A stretch of 64,000 nucleotides of DNA from Diplocloster agilis (GCF_019042275.1 NZ_JAHQCW010000026.1:25443-89442); one strand, 5' to 3'. Positions 33,837 through 44,082 are shown, counted from the stretch's first letter. The notes: a model not told the origin generated them from the letters alone. Program-made: numbers and translations.

Positions 33837-34520
33837 TCACAGCTCAAATCTATTTCCGCCTTCTTCTGAAACAGCTCTGTTGATATACTCATTTACAGAC
33901 TTTGCTTTTCCCAATCTAGGCAGACAAATATCTTTTAGCGAGCATGCGTTGCAGCTTTTAGACCATTTGACTTTGGGAGTGTAATTCCGATGAAACATCT
34001 CATGCATTTCATTAAATGCTTCTTTCACCTGCTGTCTCAGATCTGTAGTGAATACAATCCTCTCTCTACGCCTGATTTCCCCGTAATATAGAGCACCCTC
34101 TTCGATCTTTGCAGAAAACATTTCTTCCAGACACATTGCTTGGGCTGTCAACTGTAAAATATCAATGGCCGAGTCTTTCGGACTGCCTTTTTTATATTCT
34201 ACCGGATATACGGTGTAATAATCATTGTGCCCATACAGGTAAATTCCTTCTTCTGCTTTGTGAAACTCAACGATATCACACACACCGCTAACTCCCATGA
34301 TACGCGAATGAACCGGAAGTCCTCTGCTGACGATCATATCCCCTCTTTTTTCGGGATAAAAAGAATCGTGGGCCCTTTTATGAAGAAGCTCTCCTTCTAC
34401 CGTGCGTTCATTTTCCTGCCACTGCTGCTCCACATGAATCAGGGCCCACTGTCTTCTGCAAAAAGCAAAGTGCTGTATCCCGGAAAGCATCAGGTAATCC
34501 TCTTCCTTATATTCCATCAT
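33837..34520 (-). CDS. cas4: CRISPR-associated exonuclease Cas4
   Basis: Encodes 227 residues: an N-terminal Cys in HFAFCRRQW and the C-terminal cluster SCNACSLKDIC that bind an iron-sulfur centre, and the RecB-type nuclease motif with Asp in VCDIVEFH and Glu-Lys in YPVEYKKG. Cas4 trims pre-spacers and selects the PAM in type I-C adaptation. It overlaps cas7 by four bases (ATGA). Confidence 0.96.
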   Translation of the reverse strand: MMEYKEEDYLMLSGIQHFAFCRRQWALIHVEQQWQENERTVEGELLHKRAHDSFYPEKRGDMIVSRGLPVHSRIMGVSGVCDIVEFHKAEEGIYLYGHNDYYTVYPVEYKKGSPKDSAIDILQLTAQAMCLEEMFSAKIEEGALYYGEIRRRERIVFTTDLRQQVKEAFNEMHEMFHRNYTPKVKWSKSCNACSLKDICLPRLGKAKSVNEYINRAVSEEGGNRFEL

Positions 34521-35407
34521 ATTTTCCTGCTGACTTCAACCGTCGAAGGTATCTGATCTTCATGAATTATAACAGAGTAATCTTTGTATTGTCTCGGATA
34601 AAGTACATCCTCATTCTTTCTAACCTCCACAGCATCAAACAACCGGTATGCCGGACAATCGCCAAGTTCCTTACTATGTTTAAAAACAATTAATTCCCGC
34701 ACCGCCATTTTTCCTCTGGCTGCAGAATGATCGATCTCAAACATATTAATGATTGCTTCCCACAATAATTCCAGATCATCTTCTGAAAATCCTGTCACCT
34801 TCCGGGCAAGGTTTGCTGATATATAGCCCTCTACCCGATATAACCCATAAGGCACTATATTTTTTCTTCCCATCTCCGTGCTCTTATTTTCCGCATCCTT
34901 TTCCGTCGTAATGGCGACCCTGGTAATCGTAACTTCCTGGCTGACAATCGGATCTATACTCCTTGCGAAGCCTAGCTGCACCGGTCCCCGAACTTGTCCA
35001 CAGTTTAATGCAGCTTTTACAAAAGTAGTCATGACCGCTCCAAAAGTCCTGATATCAAAAAAATTCCGGCACATAAAATCTCTTATTTTTCTGTCCACAT
35101 CCGGATCCTTTTTCTTAAGCTCCTTCACATCTTTGTCGTTCGTCTGTAAATATTCATAAGCAGTATTATCGCTGCGGTTTAAAGGGACATCCTCTTTTAT
35201 ATAAATTTTATATCCCTTCTCATCCTCTTTTACTGTCTCCACGTAATTACGGATTTTTCTCTTAAGGCATACATCCGTAACAATACCATAGCCGCTTTCC
35301 GGGTCGATTCTGGGAAGATTTCCTGCATCCGGATCTCCGTTGGGGTTCCCATTTTCCACATCAAATAGTACTACGAATTCATATCTGTTCTTAATAACCT
35401 CCGCCAT
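34517..35407 (-). CDS. cas7c: Type I-C Cascade backbone protein Cas7 (Csd2)
   Basis: Encodes 296 residues with the Csd2 start NRYEFVVLFDVENGNPNGDP, the segment RDFMCRNFFDIRTFGAVMTT, and GQVRGPVQLGFARSIDPI. Cas7 subunits coat the crRNA spacer. It begins directly after the cas8c stop and overlaps cas4, so the effector and adaptation genes are translated as one string. Confidence 0.97.
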   Translation of the reverse strand: MAEVIKNRYEFVVLFDVENGNPNGDPDAGNLPRIDPESGYGIVTDVCLKRKIRNYVETVKEDEKGYKIYIKEDVPLNRSDNTAYEYLQTNDKDVKELKKKDPDVDRKIRDFMCRNFFDIRTFGAVMTTFVKAALNCGQVRGPVQLGFARSIDPIVSQEVTITRVAITTEKDAENKSTEMGRKNIVPYGLYRVEGYISANLARKVTGFSEDDLELLWEAIINMFEIDHSAARGKMAVRELIVFKHSKELGDCPAYRLFDAVEVRKNEDVLYPRQYKDYSVIIHEDQIPSTVEVSRKI

Positions 35408-35408
35408 C

Positions 35409-37187
35409 TTACGCTTCCTCCTTTATCTTTTTCTCATAACGTTTCTGTGTCTGATGATAATATCCCAGGATAAACATTCCCTGCTCCTCCAGCGATAGCC
35501 GCTTCGGACAGGCTGTTTGCTGTCCATCCTCCACCTGCAGTTTATCTTCCAGTCCCCCCAGCAGCTTCTCATAGTACACTTTATGTTTCACATCTTTCAT
35601 TTTTCGAATATGGCTATTCTTTAATTTCAATAAAATCGGAAAAATAACTGCCGGAGTAGCACAAGCAGCATTAAAGTACCGATCTTTAATCGTCGCATTG
35701 ATCCCAGGATTCGCCTCCTCCTGGATCGCTTCCAATACGGCGAATTCACGCCCCAGGATATATGCAGTGTTCGTACACTCTTCATTCAGAGCCATCGTGA
35801 TCTCCTCCTTTGTCTGATTTCCATTTCTAATCAGAAATGCTTTGATAATCGCAGCCCTTCCCCGGGTAATCTTATAGATACGGGCATCTTTGTCATCCTG
35901 CTCTGCCCGGATTCGCCCCATAACCGACTGATACAGCGCATTCGGATACCTCGCGCCGGATATTATAGCCCGATATACGGCCGCCGCCACATTTGGTACG
36001 GGTTTCTTATCGCGGGATTTTTTATTCACCGTTTCCTGCAGCATACGCCAAATCCCCATATACTCGATCCCGTCCGTCGCCGGCCTTACGATTTTCATTC
36101 TGTCATAATGTGCTTTGATATTTCGAAGAATATTTCCAAAAGAGTCCTGATAAAAGAACCGCACCGCAATTCTGGCCGCATTGGGAGCCAAACCCAAAAT
36201 GTAAAAGTTTTGGTCGGAAGAAAGTTTTTCTTCCACATCAGGCACATCGATTCCTTTGCCGGACGCCAGATTCTTAAACACACCGTCTACGATCTCCTGA
36301 TTCTCAAGGGTCGGCTCAGAAACGGCTGCAAATACATTTTGATATATTACGTCTCCATCTTCAGACCAATAGACAATCGTGGTATCCCCAATCGTAGTCG
36401 TATGTTCCCGGTCAGCCAGCAGATGATTCAGAGCCGTTGTATACGCATACACAGCATAATGACCGACCGGAGCGTTGAAGCTCTGTTCCTTTCCATAGGA
36501 CTCAAAGGCTGGGGCGTTAAACGAAACCAACAGCGCCCCCATGGGCTGGGCATCCCGTACCCCCTTAATTGTTCCATGTATTCTGGCAATCCCGCCTCTG
36601 CGGCCGGTTACCAGACAGATACCTGTAACCTCATCCTGGCGGCTGTTACAGTAATCGTCCCACGCCTTAACGATTCCGTTCACCTCATGGACAAACTGGC
36701 TTCCCACGTTAAATATCAGATTGGCCCCTCCTTGAATTTCTTCTAGGTATTCCGCCAGTGCTGGATGCGAGGCAGCTTCTTCCGGGTTCCACTTTTCAAA
36801 AAAGCGTATAACAGCTCTGGCTGGTATACTGTCTAAGCCTCGCAATATCTCCATATGCTTCTCGCGGGCGCATTTAAAACACTCCACAGACCTTTTCGGC
36901 TTGCCTTTGTTATCGATTCCTAATAAATAACTTGAATTGTCACACAGGAAATTAGCCACCACTCCGGAGGCACGAGATACCATTTGCGGAACCGTCTTTT
37001 TCTGCGGAACCTCAACTGTCTTTTTTCCTCTTACTTCCGGATGTTTTAGTGGGATCACCCGAAGCAATTCCCCATCCTCCGACAAATCCAATGCGAAAGA
37101 TACCTTTGCTGTGCACCACCCCTGCCGGGTAATCTCATTCCTTTCGGACAAGGTTTCGTAATATTGCACCAAAGACTGCAGGATCAT
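35409..37187 (-). CDS. cas8c: Type I-C Cascade large subunit Cas8c (Csd1)
   Basis: Encodes 592 residues. It begins MILQSLVQYYETLSERNEI, the Csd1 N-terminus, and contains KPKRSVECFKCAREKHMEIL near residue 95 and ILGLAPNAARIAVRFFYQDS near 330, both characteristic. The large subunit recognises the PAM and helps unwind the target; in type I-C an internal start can also give a small Cas11 subunit (known, not checked here). The ATG at 37187 overlaps the cas5c stop as ATGA and has GAGGTGG upstream; an in-frame upstream start at 37202 is less likely. Confidence 0.96.
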   Translation of the reverse strand: MILQSLVQYYETLSERNEITRQGWCTAKVSFALDLSEDGELLRVIPLKHPEVRGKKTVEVPQKKTVPQMVSRASGVVANFLCDNSSYLLGIDNKGKPKRSVECFKCAREKHMEILRGLDSIPARAVIRFFEKWNPEEAASHPALAEYLEEIQGGANLIFNVGSQFVHEVNGIVKAWDDYCNSRQDEVTGICLVTGRRGGIARIHGTIKGVRDAQPMGALLVSFNAPAFESYGKEQSFNAPVGHYAVYAYTTALNHLLADREHTTTIGDTTIVYWSEDGDVIYQNVFAAVSEPTLENQEIVDGVFKNLASGKGIDVPDVEEKLSSDQNFYILGLAPNAARIAVRFFYQDSFGNILRNIKAHYDRMKIVRPATDGIEYMGIWRMLQETVNKKSRDKKPVPNVAAAVYRAIISGARYPNALYQSVMGRIRAEQDDKDARIYKITRGRAAIIKAFLIRNGNQTKEEITMALNEECTNTAYILGREFAVLEAIQEEANPGINATIKDRYFNAACATPAVIFPILLKLKNSHIRKMKDVKHKVYYEKLLGGLEDKLQVEDGQQTACPKRLSLEEQGMFILGYYHQTQKRYEKKIKEEA

Positions 37188-37843
37188 CGTACCACCTCGC
37201 AATCCCGGACATCCAAAATTCCATCTTTTAACACCGCCCGAAAAAACATCGGCTGGATATTCTCCGGATCCGAATAGTCAAAATCATAGAGCATATACCC
37301 CAGATCTTTTTCCTCGCCTGCATATTCCGTACAGACAACATCCTCCTCGAACAATTCAAAATTTGCCGGGAATTCACGGCAACCAAAATAAGGCGTATGA
37401 TAACACTCTCCTTTTCGGATTCTCCGCGTGATAATATCCTTGAATTTACCAGGATTATCACTCCCGCTGACTTGGTCTGTCATGTCAAAGTGAGCTTCAA
37501 TCACATATTCCACATCTTTCAAAAGGATGGCCGCCCGTTGGACAATCTCATTTTTACTACTGATATACAGCAGCTTGTCCGCACCATTCATTACCTGGAG
37601 AGCACTGCTGCCCAATGCTTTACTTTTCACTTCATTTCTGCGTACACTGGTGAATTGGATCGGTTTCATGACATAAACCCGATCTATAACCCATCGAAGT
37701 CCCGGATGCCAATAGACCGCTTCCAATAACCCTCTAGCCGCGGATGGCGTAATTATATCGTAACTACAGCGTTCCACCTTCATCTCCGGCCGTGAGAACA
37801 GTGCATAATCCCCCCATACTCTTACACGTATTCCAAAGCTCAT
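37184..37843 (-). CDS. cas5c: Type I-C Cas5 (crRNA processing endoribonuclease)
   Basis: Encodes 219 residues of a Cas5d/Cas5c protein: GIRVRVWGDYALFSRPEMKV at the start, SYDIITPSAARGLLEAVYW, VMKPIQFTSVRRNEVKSKAL and CYHTPYFGCREFPANFEL. In type I-C, which lacks Cas6, this protein cuts the pre-crRNA at the repeat hairpin and stays in the complex. It follows cas3 by about 50 bp. Confidence 0.97.
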   Translation of the reverse strand: MSFGIRVRVWGDYALFSRPEMKVERCSYDIITPSAARGLLEAVYWHPGLRWVIDRVYVMKPIQFTSVRRNEVKSKALGSSALQVMNGADKLLYISSKNEIVQRAAILLKDVEYVIEAHFDMTDQVSGSDNPGKFKDIITRRIRKGECYHTPYFGCREFPANFELFEEDVVCTEYAGEEKDLGYMLYDFDYSDPENIQPMFFRAVLKDGILDVRDCEVVR

Positions 37844-37891
37844 CTCTTCCCTCCTCTCAAATATTTTACCAGACTAATTTGTCTCTTCATT

Positions 37892-40027
37892 TTAAAAAAT
37901 AACCGCCTCCCCCCTGCTTACATTCATAACCAGCCCCCGGTCTTCCGTATACATCCCCGTATCCCGTAGCAAATAAAACTCCAGACCGATCGGTTCCAAC
38001 AGGCCCGCTCCGTTCATCGCTTCGAAATCCTTCTCATATACACTGACACAATATTGTCCGGCCTCACGTACCAGCCTGCGGGAATGTCCGCCAAACCGAA
38101 TCTCATCCGCTATAGTTACCGCCTCCGGTTCCCGGGCGATCAGAATTGTCTTCGTATCGTTTTCAATTAACCGGAACTGGGCAGACACTTTGGCAAATGG
38201 AAATAAATACGATCTGGAGCCATGTTCCATCTGACCAATAATATCCTTTGCATCCAATCCCTCACCTTTATAATGGTATAACCGCTCAAAATACTCCCTT
38301 ATAGCATCCAGTGATAGCAGATCCTCATACCTTTCACAGATCTGCTCCGCAACAGAAATGGGCAGCTTTAACGCCTGGGGGATATGTATATCTTCTTTCT
38401 CCATGGTAAATACATTCGTCTCGCAGGCATCCCTTTTACGCCGCCCCTCACGATTACACCGGCCGGCAGCCTGTACGACAGAATCTATTCCTGCAAGTTC
38501 CCGATAAACACATGGAAAATCAAAATCCACTCCCGCCTCTACAAGGCTGGTGGCAATCAAACGGCATGACAGCCCCTTTTGCAACCGCTCTTTAATAATC
38601 TTAAGCAGCCTTTTTCTGTGAGCCGGATACATCCAGGTCGATAAATGATACGTTCCCTCACCCTTTAAAGCCTCATACACCCTTTGGACTCGTTTGCGGC
38701 TATTCAGAATACATAAAACCTGCTCCTGCCCGCACAGACAGGATACCAGCTGTTCTTGTGATATAAGGCCTAACCGGCGCATAGTGGTCCTTTTAAAAAA
38801 CTCTGCTTGTCCTTCTACGTCAGGGCAGATCTCCGAAGCTTTCATCTGTTCCGGGAAGAATGACAGCAAAGAGGGCTGGGTAGCCGTGCAGAGCACCGCC
38901 GTACTGTGATAATTGTACACCAATTCACTGATTGCCTGGATGCATGGCTTCAGATATGGCACCGGCAGCATCTGGGCCTCATCAAAAATAATGACACTGT
39001 TTGCTATATTGTGGAGTTTTCTGCATTTTGAAGTTTTATTAGAGAACAGGGATTCAAAAAACTGGACGTTGGTTGTAACGATTACTCTGGAATCCCAATT
39101 TTCTGCTGACAGCTGTCCCATCTCTAACTCTTCCGCATTGTCATAAACCACATTACAGTGATCTTCCAGGACATTTTCCCTTCCCAGGATGTCTTTAAAT
39201 ACCTGGGCGTTTTGTTCAATGATACTGGTATAAGGAATTACATAGATAATTCGGTCCAAGCCATGTACAACCGCATGTTTCAGAGCGAAAGCCAGGGAAG
39301 AAACCGTCTTTCCGCCTCCGGTAGGCACCGTCAGCTGATATAGACCCTGTTGATCTTCACCTCTTTTTATACACGCTTTTAAGATGTGAGTTCTTCTGCC
39401 ATTAACTGTATTCCTATCACTATTTTTAAGCCACGGATCAATGTGTTTCATAAGTCTTTCGTACAAGACCTGAACCGAATCATATCCGCCTCTAACTATT
39501 GCTCCATCGGACATGAAAGCCTCTGTATCCAGATAATCCGCATCCACTAAGCAGGAAAATAATATTCGGATAAAAAAAGACAGGCTATAACCACCTTCTC
39601 CTAACTGTCTAAGTGGCAGAGCTAAAAAATGCTGCTCTGTAATTTCTGCTCGGAAAGCCTGGTAGTCCTCCACCTGTTTTTTCATCCTGCCGCTGAGAGT
39701 GGCCTCTCCTCCTGAATCTGCAGCAGTTCCCCCATCCAAAAGTCCCGAATGATGACCAGAGATACAATAGGCGGCAACAATGTTTTTCCTAAAAAGCTCC
39801 TGTGCTCCTGCCGTGGCATGATCTGTCCGTGCCCCTCCATAAAGTCTTTTTTGAAATCGGTCCGAATATTTTCCTATATCATGATACCAGCCACAGCCTG
39901 CGCCCCAGGTCTCACATCCGAATACGGCTGCAAATTCTCCTGCTAATTTTGCCGTCCCGCTCAAATGCTCCCGGATTGTCTGCTTCCTTAGTCCATCTTC
40001 ACTGATATGAGCCAGATATATACTCAT
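37892..40027 (-). CDS. cas3: CRISPR-associated helicase-nuclease Cas3
   Basis: Encodes 711 residues. The N-terminal HD nuclease has REHLSGTAKLAGEF, GWYHDIGKYSDRFQKRL, ISGHHSGLLDGG and LVDADYLDTE. The SF2 helicase part has Walker A VPTGGGKTVSSLAFALKHA, Walker B IIFDEAQMLP, TATQPS and ATSLVEAGVDFDFPCVYREL. It is recruited by Cascade to shred target DNA. The ATG at 40027 (MSIYLAHISEDG) is preferred over the longer frame to 40075. It is the first gene of the cas operon. Confidence 0.97.
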   Translation of the reverse strand: MSIYLAHISEDGLRKQTIREHLSGTAKLAGEFAAVFGCETWGAGCGWYHDIGKYSDRFQKRLYGGARTDHATAGAQELFRKNIVAAYCISGHHSGLLDGGTAADSGGEATLSGRMKKQVEDYQAFRAEITEQHFLALPLRQLGEGGYSLSFFIRILFSCLVDADYLDTEAFMSDGAIVRGGYDSVQVLYERLMKHIDPWLKNSDRNTVNGRRTHILKACIKRGEDQQGLYQLTVPTGGGKTVSSLAFALKHAVVHGLDRIIYVIPYTSIIEQNAQVFKDILGRENVLEDHCNVVYDNAEELEMGQLSAENWDSRVIVTTNVQFFESLFSNKTSKCRKLHNIANSVIIFDEAQMLPVPYLKPCIQAISELVYNYHSTAVLCTATQPSLLSFFPEQMKASEICPDVEGQAEFFKRTTMRRLGLISQEQLVSCLCGQEQVLCILNSRKRVQRVYEALKGEGTYHLSTWMYPAHRKRLLKIIKERLQKGLSCRLIATSLVEAGVDFDFPCVYRELAGIDSVVQAAGRCNREGRRKRDACETNVFTMEKEDIHIPQALKLPISVAEQICERYEDLLSLDAIREYFERLYHYKGEGLDAKDIIGQMEHGSRSYLFPFAKVSAQFRLIENDTKTILIAREPEAVTIADEIRFGGHSRRLVREAGQYCVSVYEKDFEAMNGAGLLEPIGLEFYLLRDTGMYTEDRGLVMNVSRGEAVIF

Positions 40028-40051
40028 CACCCCGTTTCCACTTCTAAGGTA

Positions 40052-40073
40052 GCGTTTTCTATTTGCAAAACGC
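40052..40073. other. Hairpin in the cas operon leader
   Basis: GCGTTTT and AAAACGC flank an eight-base loop in the 5' leader about 25 bp upstream of the cas3 start. No T-run follows. Possible translation or stability element; function inferred. Confidence 0.35.
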
Positions 40074-40124
40074 ACAATTTTTTGTGATATTTTTGCCTAA
40101 TTACTGGTAATTTATAACATATTT

Positions 40125-40153
40125 ATTGTATTCTATTTAATCCCATATGTCAA
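40125..40153 (-). promoter_or_regulatory. Strong promoter of the cas operon
   Basis: TTGACA (40153-40148), exactly 17 bases, TACAAT (40130-40125) on the minus strand. The -35 is perfect and the -10 five of six. The predicted start lies about 90 bp before cas3. It is the only good promoter seen ahead of the seven cas genes. Confidence 0.75.
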
Positions 40154-40249
40154 TTATACTAATTATTCTCTTCATTTTTTATTTAATATTGTATTCTTGG
40201 ACAAAGTTGTTTCTACCCTTTCAAATACTGTGTAGTCACGGCAGCAGAC

Positions 40250-40303
40250 TCAAAAGAAAAAGAGGGCTCCCGCCCCCCGAATTACCGAGACGCTAAGCCC
40301 TCT
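40250..40303 (-). terminator. Terminator of the sugar-uptake operon
   Basis: On the minus strand AGAGGGCT (40303-40296) and AGCCCTCT (40268-40261) form a stem around a G-rich loop, followed by TTTTTCTTTTG. It lies 30 bp beyond the binding-protein stop and insulates the cas operon. Confidence 0.85.
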
Positions 40304-40332
40304 TCCTATTTCAACTACATCCTACAACTTTA

Positions 40333-41535
40333 CTATTTAATTAAGTTCGGAGCAATTTCCGGATCATTCATATTATCAGTGTCATACCAAAATGCCGGAG
40401 TTTCTTCGTTTTGCACTGATTCTCCATTGGCGATCATAGTCAAAAGATCTACCGTTATCTGGCCTTGGAATCTGGGAGACTGCGTTACTGCGCCATACAT
40501 AATACCATTTTCAATGGCATTGATAACCGTTGCGCCCGAATCAAATCCACATGCTATCACATTCCCGGCTGATGCGTCTTTGCCAAGTTTTCCTAATAGC
40601 TCATCTGCCGTAACAATTCCTTCCGCTGTTTCCTGATTTGTTCCCATAATACCAATCAAATCATCTTCATTTAACAAAACGCCTGCTTCTGTTGCGCATA
40701 ATTCACTGGTTGCCTGTGAAGGAACTCTAACCTCGATTATTACATCTGCTGTTGCCGCATCGCCTTTTTCTTTTGCATCATCCACGTATTTATCACTGCC
40801 CGTAACGGCTGCTGTTTTCCCATCTGCTTTTACTAATTCCATCATTTTATCAATAAAACCAAGTCCTCTGTTTACGACAGAATCACTTGTTACATCCTGA
40901 TTCACAACACCAATTCTAACAGGCTTATCCGATGCTGCGATAACATCTTTTAAAGCAGTGTACATATTTTCCGCTGCAATGCCGCCGGCATTATAGTTAT
41001 CCGTGGATGCGGTTGCATATACACTTCCCTCAGGAGCATCCGGAACGCCTGAATTAAAACAAATAACCGGAATTCCTGCATCCATAGCCGCCTGCAAAGC
41101 CGGAAGTACCGCTTCTTTATCAACTGCTGCAATACCAATCCCATCTGGTTTGCTGTTTACCGCATTATTTAACATTTGAACCTGATCGGCTGTGTCGGTA
41201 TTTGAATTCGGTCCGATTACCGTTACATTTACGCCTAACGCCGCAGCTTCGTCCTCTGCGCCTTTTGCCGCTGCTCTCCAGAAATCTGAGCTCATACTTT
41301 TAACAATGATTTGGAAATTATATTGTTCTTTTGCAGTAACATCCCCGTAAGCGGATTTCCCGCTGCCCGGTGTTTCAGCGTCTTTTTCTTCCGATCCCTC
41401 CGGTTCACTTGCCGGTGTCTGTGCAGGTGCTTCATCAGATGCTGCCGGTATTTCCTTCCCTTCTTGTCCGCATCCTGCCAACATTGTTAACGCCATAGTT
41501 ACGGTAAGTAGTACAGATAACATTTTCTTTTTCAT
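40333..41535 (-). CDS. Sugar ABC transporter substrate-binding lipoprotein
   Basis: Encodes 400 residues. The lipoprotein signal ends at Cys22 (LTMLAGCGQ), followed by an acidic Pro/Ser/Glu linker of about 40 residues and a periplasmic-binding fold of the RbsB type (IVKSMSSDFWRAAAKGAEDE, NNAVNSKPDGIGIAAVDKEA, IPVICFNSGVPDAP, IACGFDSGATVINAI, AVTQSPRFQGQITVDLL). It captures a sugar for the two permeases and ATPase upstream. Ligand unknown; the operon's lactonase points to a sugar acid or lactone. Confidence 0.93.
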   Translation of the reverse strand: MKKKMLSVLLTVTMALTMLAGCGQEGKEIPAASDEAPAQTPASEPEGSEEKDAETPGSGKSAYGDVTAKEQYNFQIIVKSMSSDFWRAAAKGAEDEAAALGVNVTVIGPNSNTDTADQVQMLNNAVNSKPDGIGIAAVDKEAVLPALQAAMDAGIPVICFNSGVPDAPEGSVYATASTDNYNAGGIAAENMYTALKDVIAASDKPVRIGVVNQDVTSDSVVNRGLGFIDKMMELVKADGKTAAVTGSDKYVDDAKEKGDAATADVIIEVRVPSQATSELCATEAGVLLNEDDLIGIMGTNQETAEGIVTADELLGKLGKDASAGNVIACGFDSGATVINAIENGIMYGAVTQSPRFQGQITVDLLTMIANGESVQNEETPAFWYDTDNMNDPEIAPNLIK

Positions 41536-41580
41536 TTCCTTTTCCTCCTTAATTGTAAAGTGTGGGCATTAGCAAACGCT

Positions 41581-42576
41581 TTATCGCTGCCTTGCTAATC
41601 TTTTGTTTTTGATCACATCTATACCAACTGCTACTACTAGCACAATAGCAGTGATAATCTGCTGCCAATTTGCTTGTAAACCAACAAACGGAAGTCCTGT
41701 CTTTAATAATGCCATGATGAATACGCCTATTAGTGTTCCGGCTACAGAGCCAGAACCGCCGGCCATAGAGGTACCGCCGATTACAGCGGCTCCGATCGCG
41801 TCAAGCTCCAAACCTGCTCCTGTTCCCGGCGCTAAAGCCTGAAAGGTAGCCGCATAAGCAATGGCCGCTAAACCTGTAAAAAAACCGGAGATTACATAAG
41901 CGGTTATATGATATTTTTTGACGGATACGCCGGAAAGTTTTACAGCCTCCTCGTTGCTTCCGATCGCAATAATATACCTTCCTATTTTTGTATGGTTTAA
42001 AATATACGTCATAATTAAGACAAGTAATATTACCCACAAGAAACCGATCGGAACAACGACAGAACCTAATTTGATTCTAAAAATATCTCTGAACCAACCT
42101 TGGGCCGTCCCTTTCATCGGCCAGGTTACGCTCATTCCTCCAACAACGACAGAACCTAAGCCTCTGCAAAACATCATGCTTCCCAATGTAGCTATAAACG
42201 GAGGAATTCTTAGGTTAACCACTAAATGTCCGTTTATCAGGCCAAACAAAGTGCCTGCCAGAACAGTCACGAGCATGCCGACTATAACAGGGAATCCCTT
42301 TTCAACAACCAAAACCCCTCCCAATAAGCCATAGCACATCATCCCTGTTCCCAGGGACAAATCAACGCCTCCTGTAATAATTACAAAAGTTGCGCCAATT
42401 GCCATGAATGTTATGTAATAGGAGTAACTAAACAACGTAATTAACGTTGTATAATTTCTAAATGTTGGACTTAAAATACTAAACATTGCCAATAAAGCGA
42501 TTAACACTAACAGGACAACTATCTTCTGCGTACCGATCCCTTTTATGATTGATTTTTTTGAAATAGAAGTGTTCAT
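41581..42576 (-). CDS. Sugar ABC transporter permease 2 (RbsC family)
   Basis: Encodes 331 residues with eight to ten membrane segments and the family marks ITGGVDLSLGTGM near residue 68, NGHLVVNLRIPPFIATLGSM and LDAIGAAVIGGTSMAGGSGS near 235. It is 45 bp upstream of the binding protein and directly after the ATPase gene. With the second permease at 44114-45100 it probably forms a heterodimeric channel. Confidence 0.94.
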   Translation of the reverse strand: MNTSISKKSIIKGIGTQKIVVLLVLIALLAMFSILSPTFRNYTTLITLFSYSYYITFMAIGATFVIITGGVDLSLGTGMMCYGLLGGVLVVEKGFPVIVGMLVTVLAGTLFGLINGHLVVNLRIPPFIATLGSMMFCRGLGSVVVGGMSVTWPMKGTAQGWFRDIFRIKLGSVVVPIGFLWVILLVLIMTYILNHTKIGRYIIAIGSNEEAVKLSGVSVKKYHITAYVISGFFTGLAAIAYAATFQALAPGTGAGLELDAIGAAVIGGTSMAGGSGSVAGTLIGVFIMALLKTGLPFVGLQANWQQIITAIVLVVAVGIDVIKNKRLARQR

Positions 42577-42588
42577 ACTCTATCCCTC

Positions 42589-44082
42589 CTATGATTTTTG
42601 GGTTGCTGCAGACATAATTTTTTCCTGCGTTGCCTCTTCAATCTTTATCTCTCCTGTCTTTTTTCCTTCACACATGACGACAATTCGATCACTCATGCGC
42701 AGAATTTCTGTCATTTCAGAAGAAATCATGATAATTGATTTTCCTTGTTTTACTAATTCGTTCATCAGATGATAGATCTCATTTTTTGCTCCCACATCAA
42801 TCCCTCTTGTAGGTTCATCAAAAATAAGAATTTCACAATCTCTTGCCAGCCATTTCGCTATTACCACTTTTTGTTGATTACCACCCGACAGATTATTGAC
42901 AATTTCATCCACATTCGGAGTTTTGGTTTTTAATTCATCCACATATTTTTTTGCGACATCTTTCTCTTTTGTCCGATTCAGAAAATGTCCGTTTTTGAAT
43001 TTTTCCAATGTTGGTAAGGTCGTATTTTCTAAAACCGATTTTGCCAATACTAATCCAAACTGCTTTCGGTCTTCAGATAAATAACCAATTCCATATTTCA
43101 CAGCATCTTCCGGAGAATTTATTTCTACTTTGTTTCCGTGTATATAAATATCCCCGCTGTCCTTTATATCTGCCCCAAAGAGAGCCCTTGCCATTTCCGT
43201 TCTTCCGGCGCCCATTAATCCTGAAAATCCCAGGATCTCTCCCCGTTTTAATTCGAAACTTACATCCTGAACTCTTCTTCCGGCGCTTAAGTGATCGACT
43301 TTTAAAACAACAGGAGCGTTATCCTCTACGGCGCTCTTAGATTTTGGTTCCTCAAAGATGGTTCTTCCAACCATCATTTTGATAATGTCATCCTTTGTAC
43401 ACTCACTGGTAATCAGCGTACCCACATAAGCGCCGTCTCTCATAACCGTTATTCTGTCCGTGATCACTTTTATCTCATCCATACGATGGGATATATATAC
43501 AATCGCTATTCCACGGTTTCTCAAATCTTTGATGATCTTAAAAAGCTGGACAATTTCAGTTTCAGTCAGGGCCGCAGTCGGTTCGTCAAACACGATTAAT
43601 TTTGCATCAAATGATATTGCCTTTGCGATTTCACACATCTGCTGCTTCCCGACAGTCAGATTTCTCATACTTTCCTGTGGATTGATTGGAATTCCCAACA
43701 TATCAAAAAGCTTCTGGGCTTCCTGCATCATCTTCGCATCGTCAATACCCATGCCCTTTCTTGGTTCCCTGCCAATAAAAATATTCTGGGCAACGGTAAG
43801 ATGGTTAATCATATTCAATTCCTGGTGCACAATGACTATCCCCGCATCCTGCGCTTCTTTCGGAGTAGAAAAACTACGTGGTTGTCCTTCAAAAATGATT
43901 TCGCCTTCATCCTTTGTATAAATACCCGTAAGAATTTTCATAAGGGTTGATTTTCCGGCGCCATTTTCTCCCATGAGCGCATGAACCTCACCCTTTTTCA
44001 TATTAAAATCAACATGATCAAGTGCATGAACGCCAGGAAACTGTTTGTCTATTCCTTTCATCGTTAAAATCATATCATCCAT
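42589..44082 (-). CDS. Sugar ABC transporter ATP-binding protein (RbsA/MglA family)
   Basis: Encodes 497 residues with two ABC domains. The first has Walker A GENGAGKSTLMKIL and signature NLTVGKQQMCEIAKAI with LIVFDEPTAALTE. The second has a degenerate Walker A (GLMGAGRTEMARALFG) and a normal signature LSGGNQQKVVIAKWLARDCE. This matches the ribose/galactose importer ATPase family. It energises the uptake of the ligand captured by the binding protein. The gene is in the middle of the operon with 12-bp and 31-bp gaps to the permeases. Confidence 0.96.
   Translation of the reverse strand: MDDMILTMKGIDKQFPGVHALDHVDFNMKKGEVHALMGENGAGKSTLMKILTGIYTKDEGEIIFEGQPRSFSTPKEAQDAGIVIVHQELNMINHLTVAQNIFIGREPRKGMGIDDAKMMQEAQKLFDMLGIPINPQESMRNLTVGKQQMCEIAKAISFDAKLIVFDEPTAALTETEIVQLFKIIKDLRNRGIAIVYISHRMDEIKVITDRITVMRDGAYVGTLITSECTKDDIIKMMVGRTIFEEPKSKSAVEDNAPVVLKVDHLSAGRRVQDVSFELKRGEILGFSGLMGAGRTEMARALFGADIKDSGDIYIHGNKVEINSPEDAVKYGIGYLSEDRKQFGLVLAKSVLENTTLPTLEKFKNGHFLNRTKEKDVAKKYVDELKTKTPNVDEIVNNLSGGNQQKVVIAKWLARDCEILIFDEPTRGIDVGAKNEIYHLMNELVKQGKSIIMISSEMTEILRMSDRIVVMCEGKKTGEIKIEEATQEKIMSAATQKS

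Noticed and set aside
36108..36746. 212-residue plus-strand frame within cas8c
   Set aside because: Antisense shadow of a clear Csd1 gene, no ribosome site.
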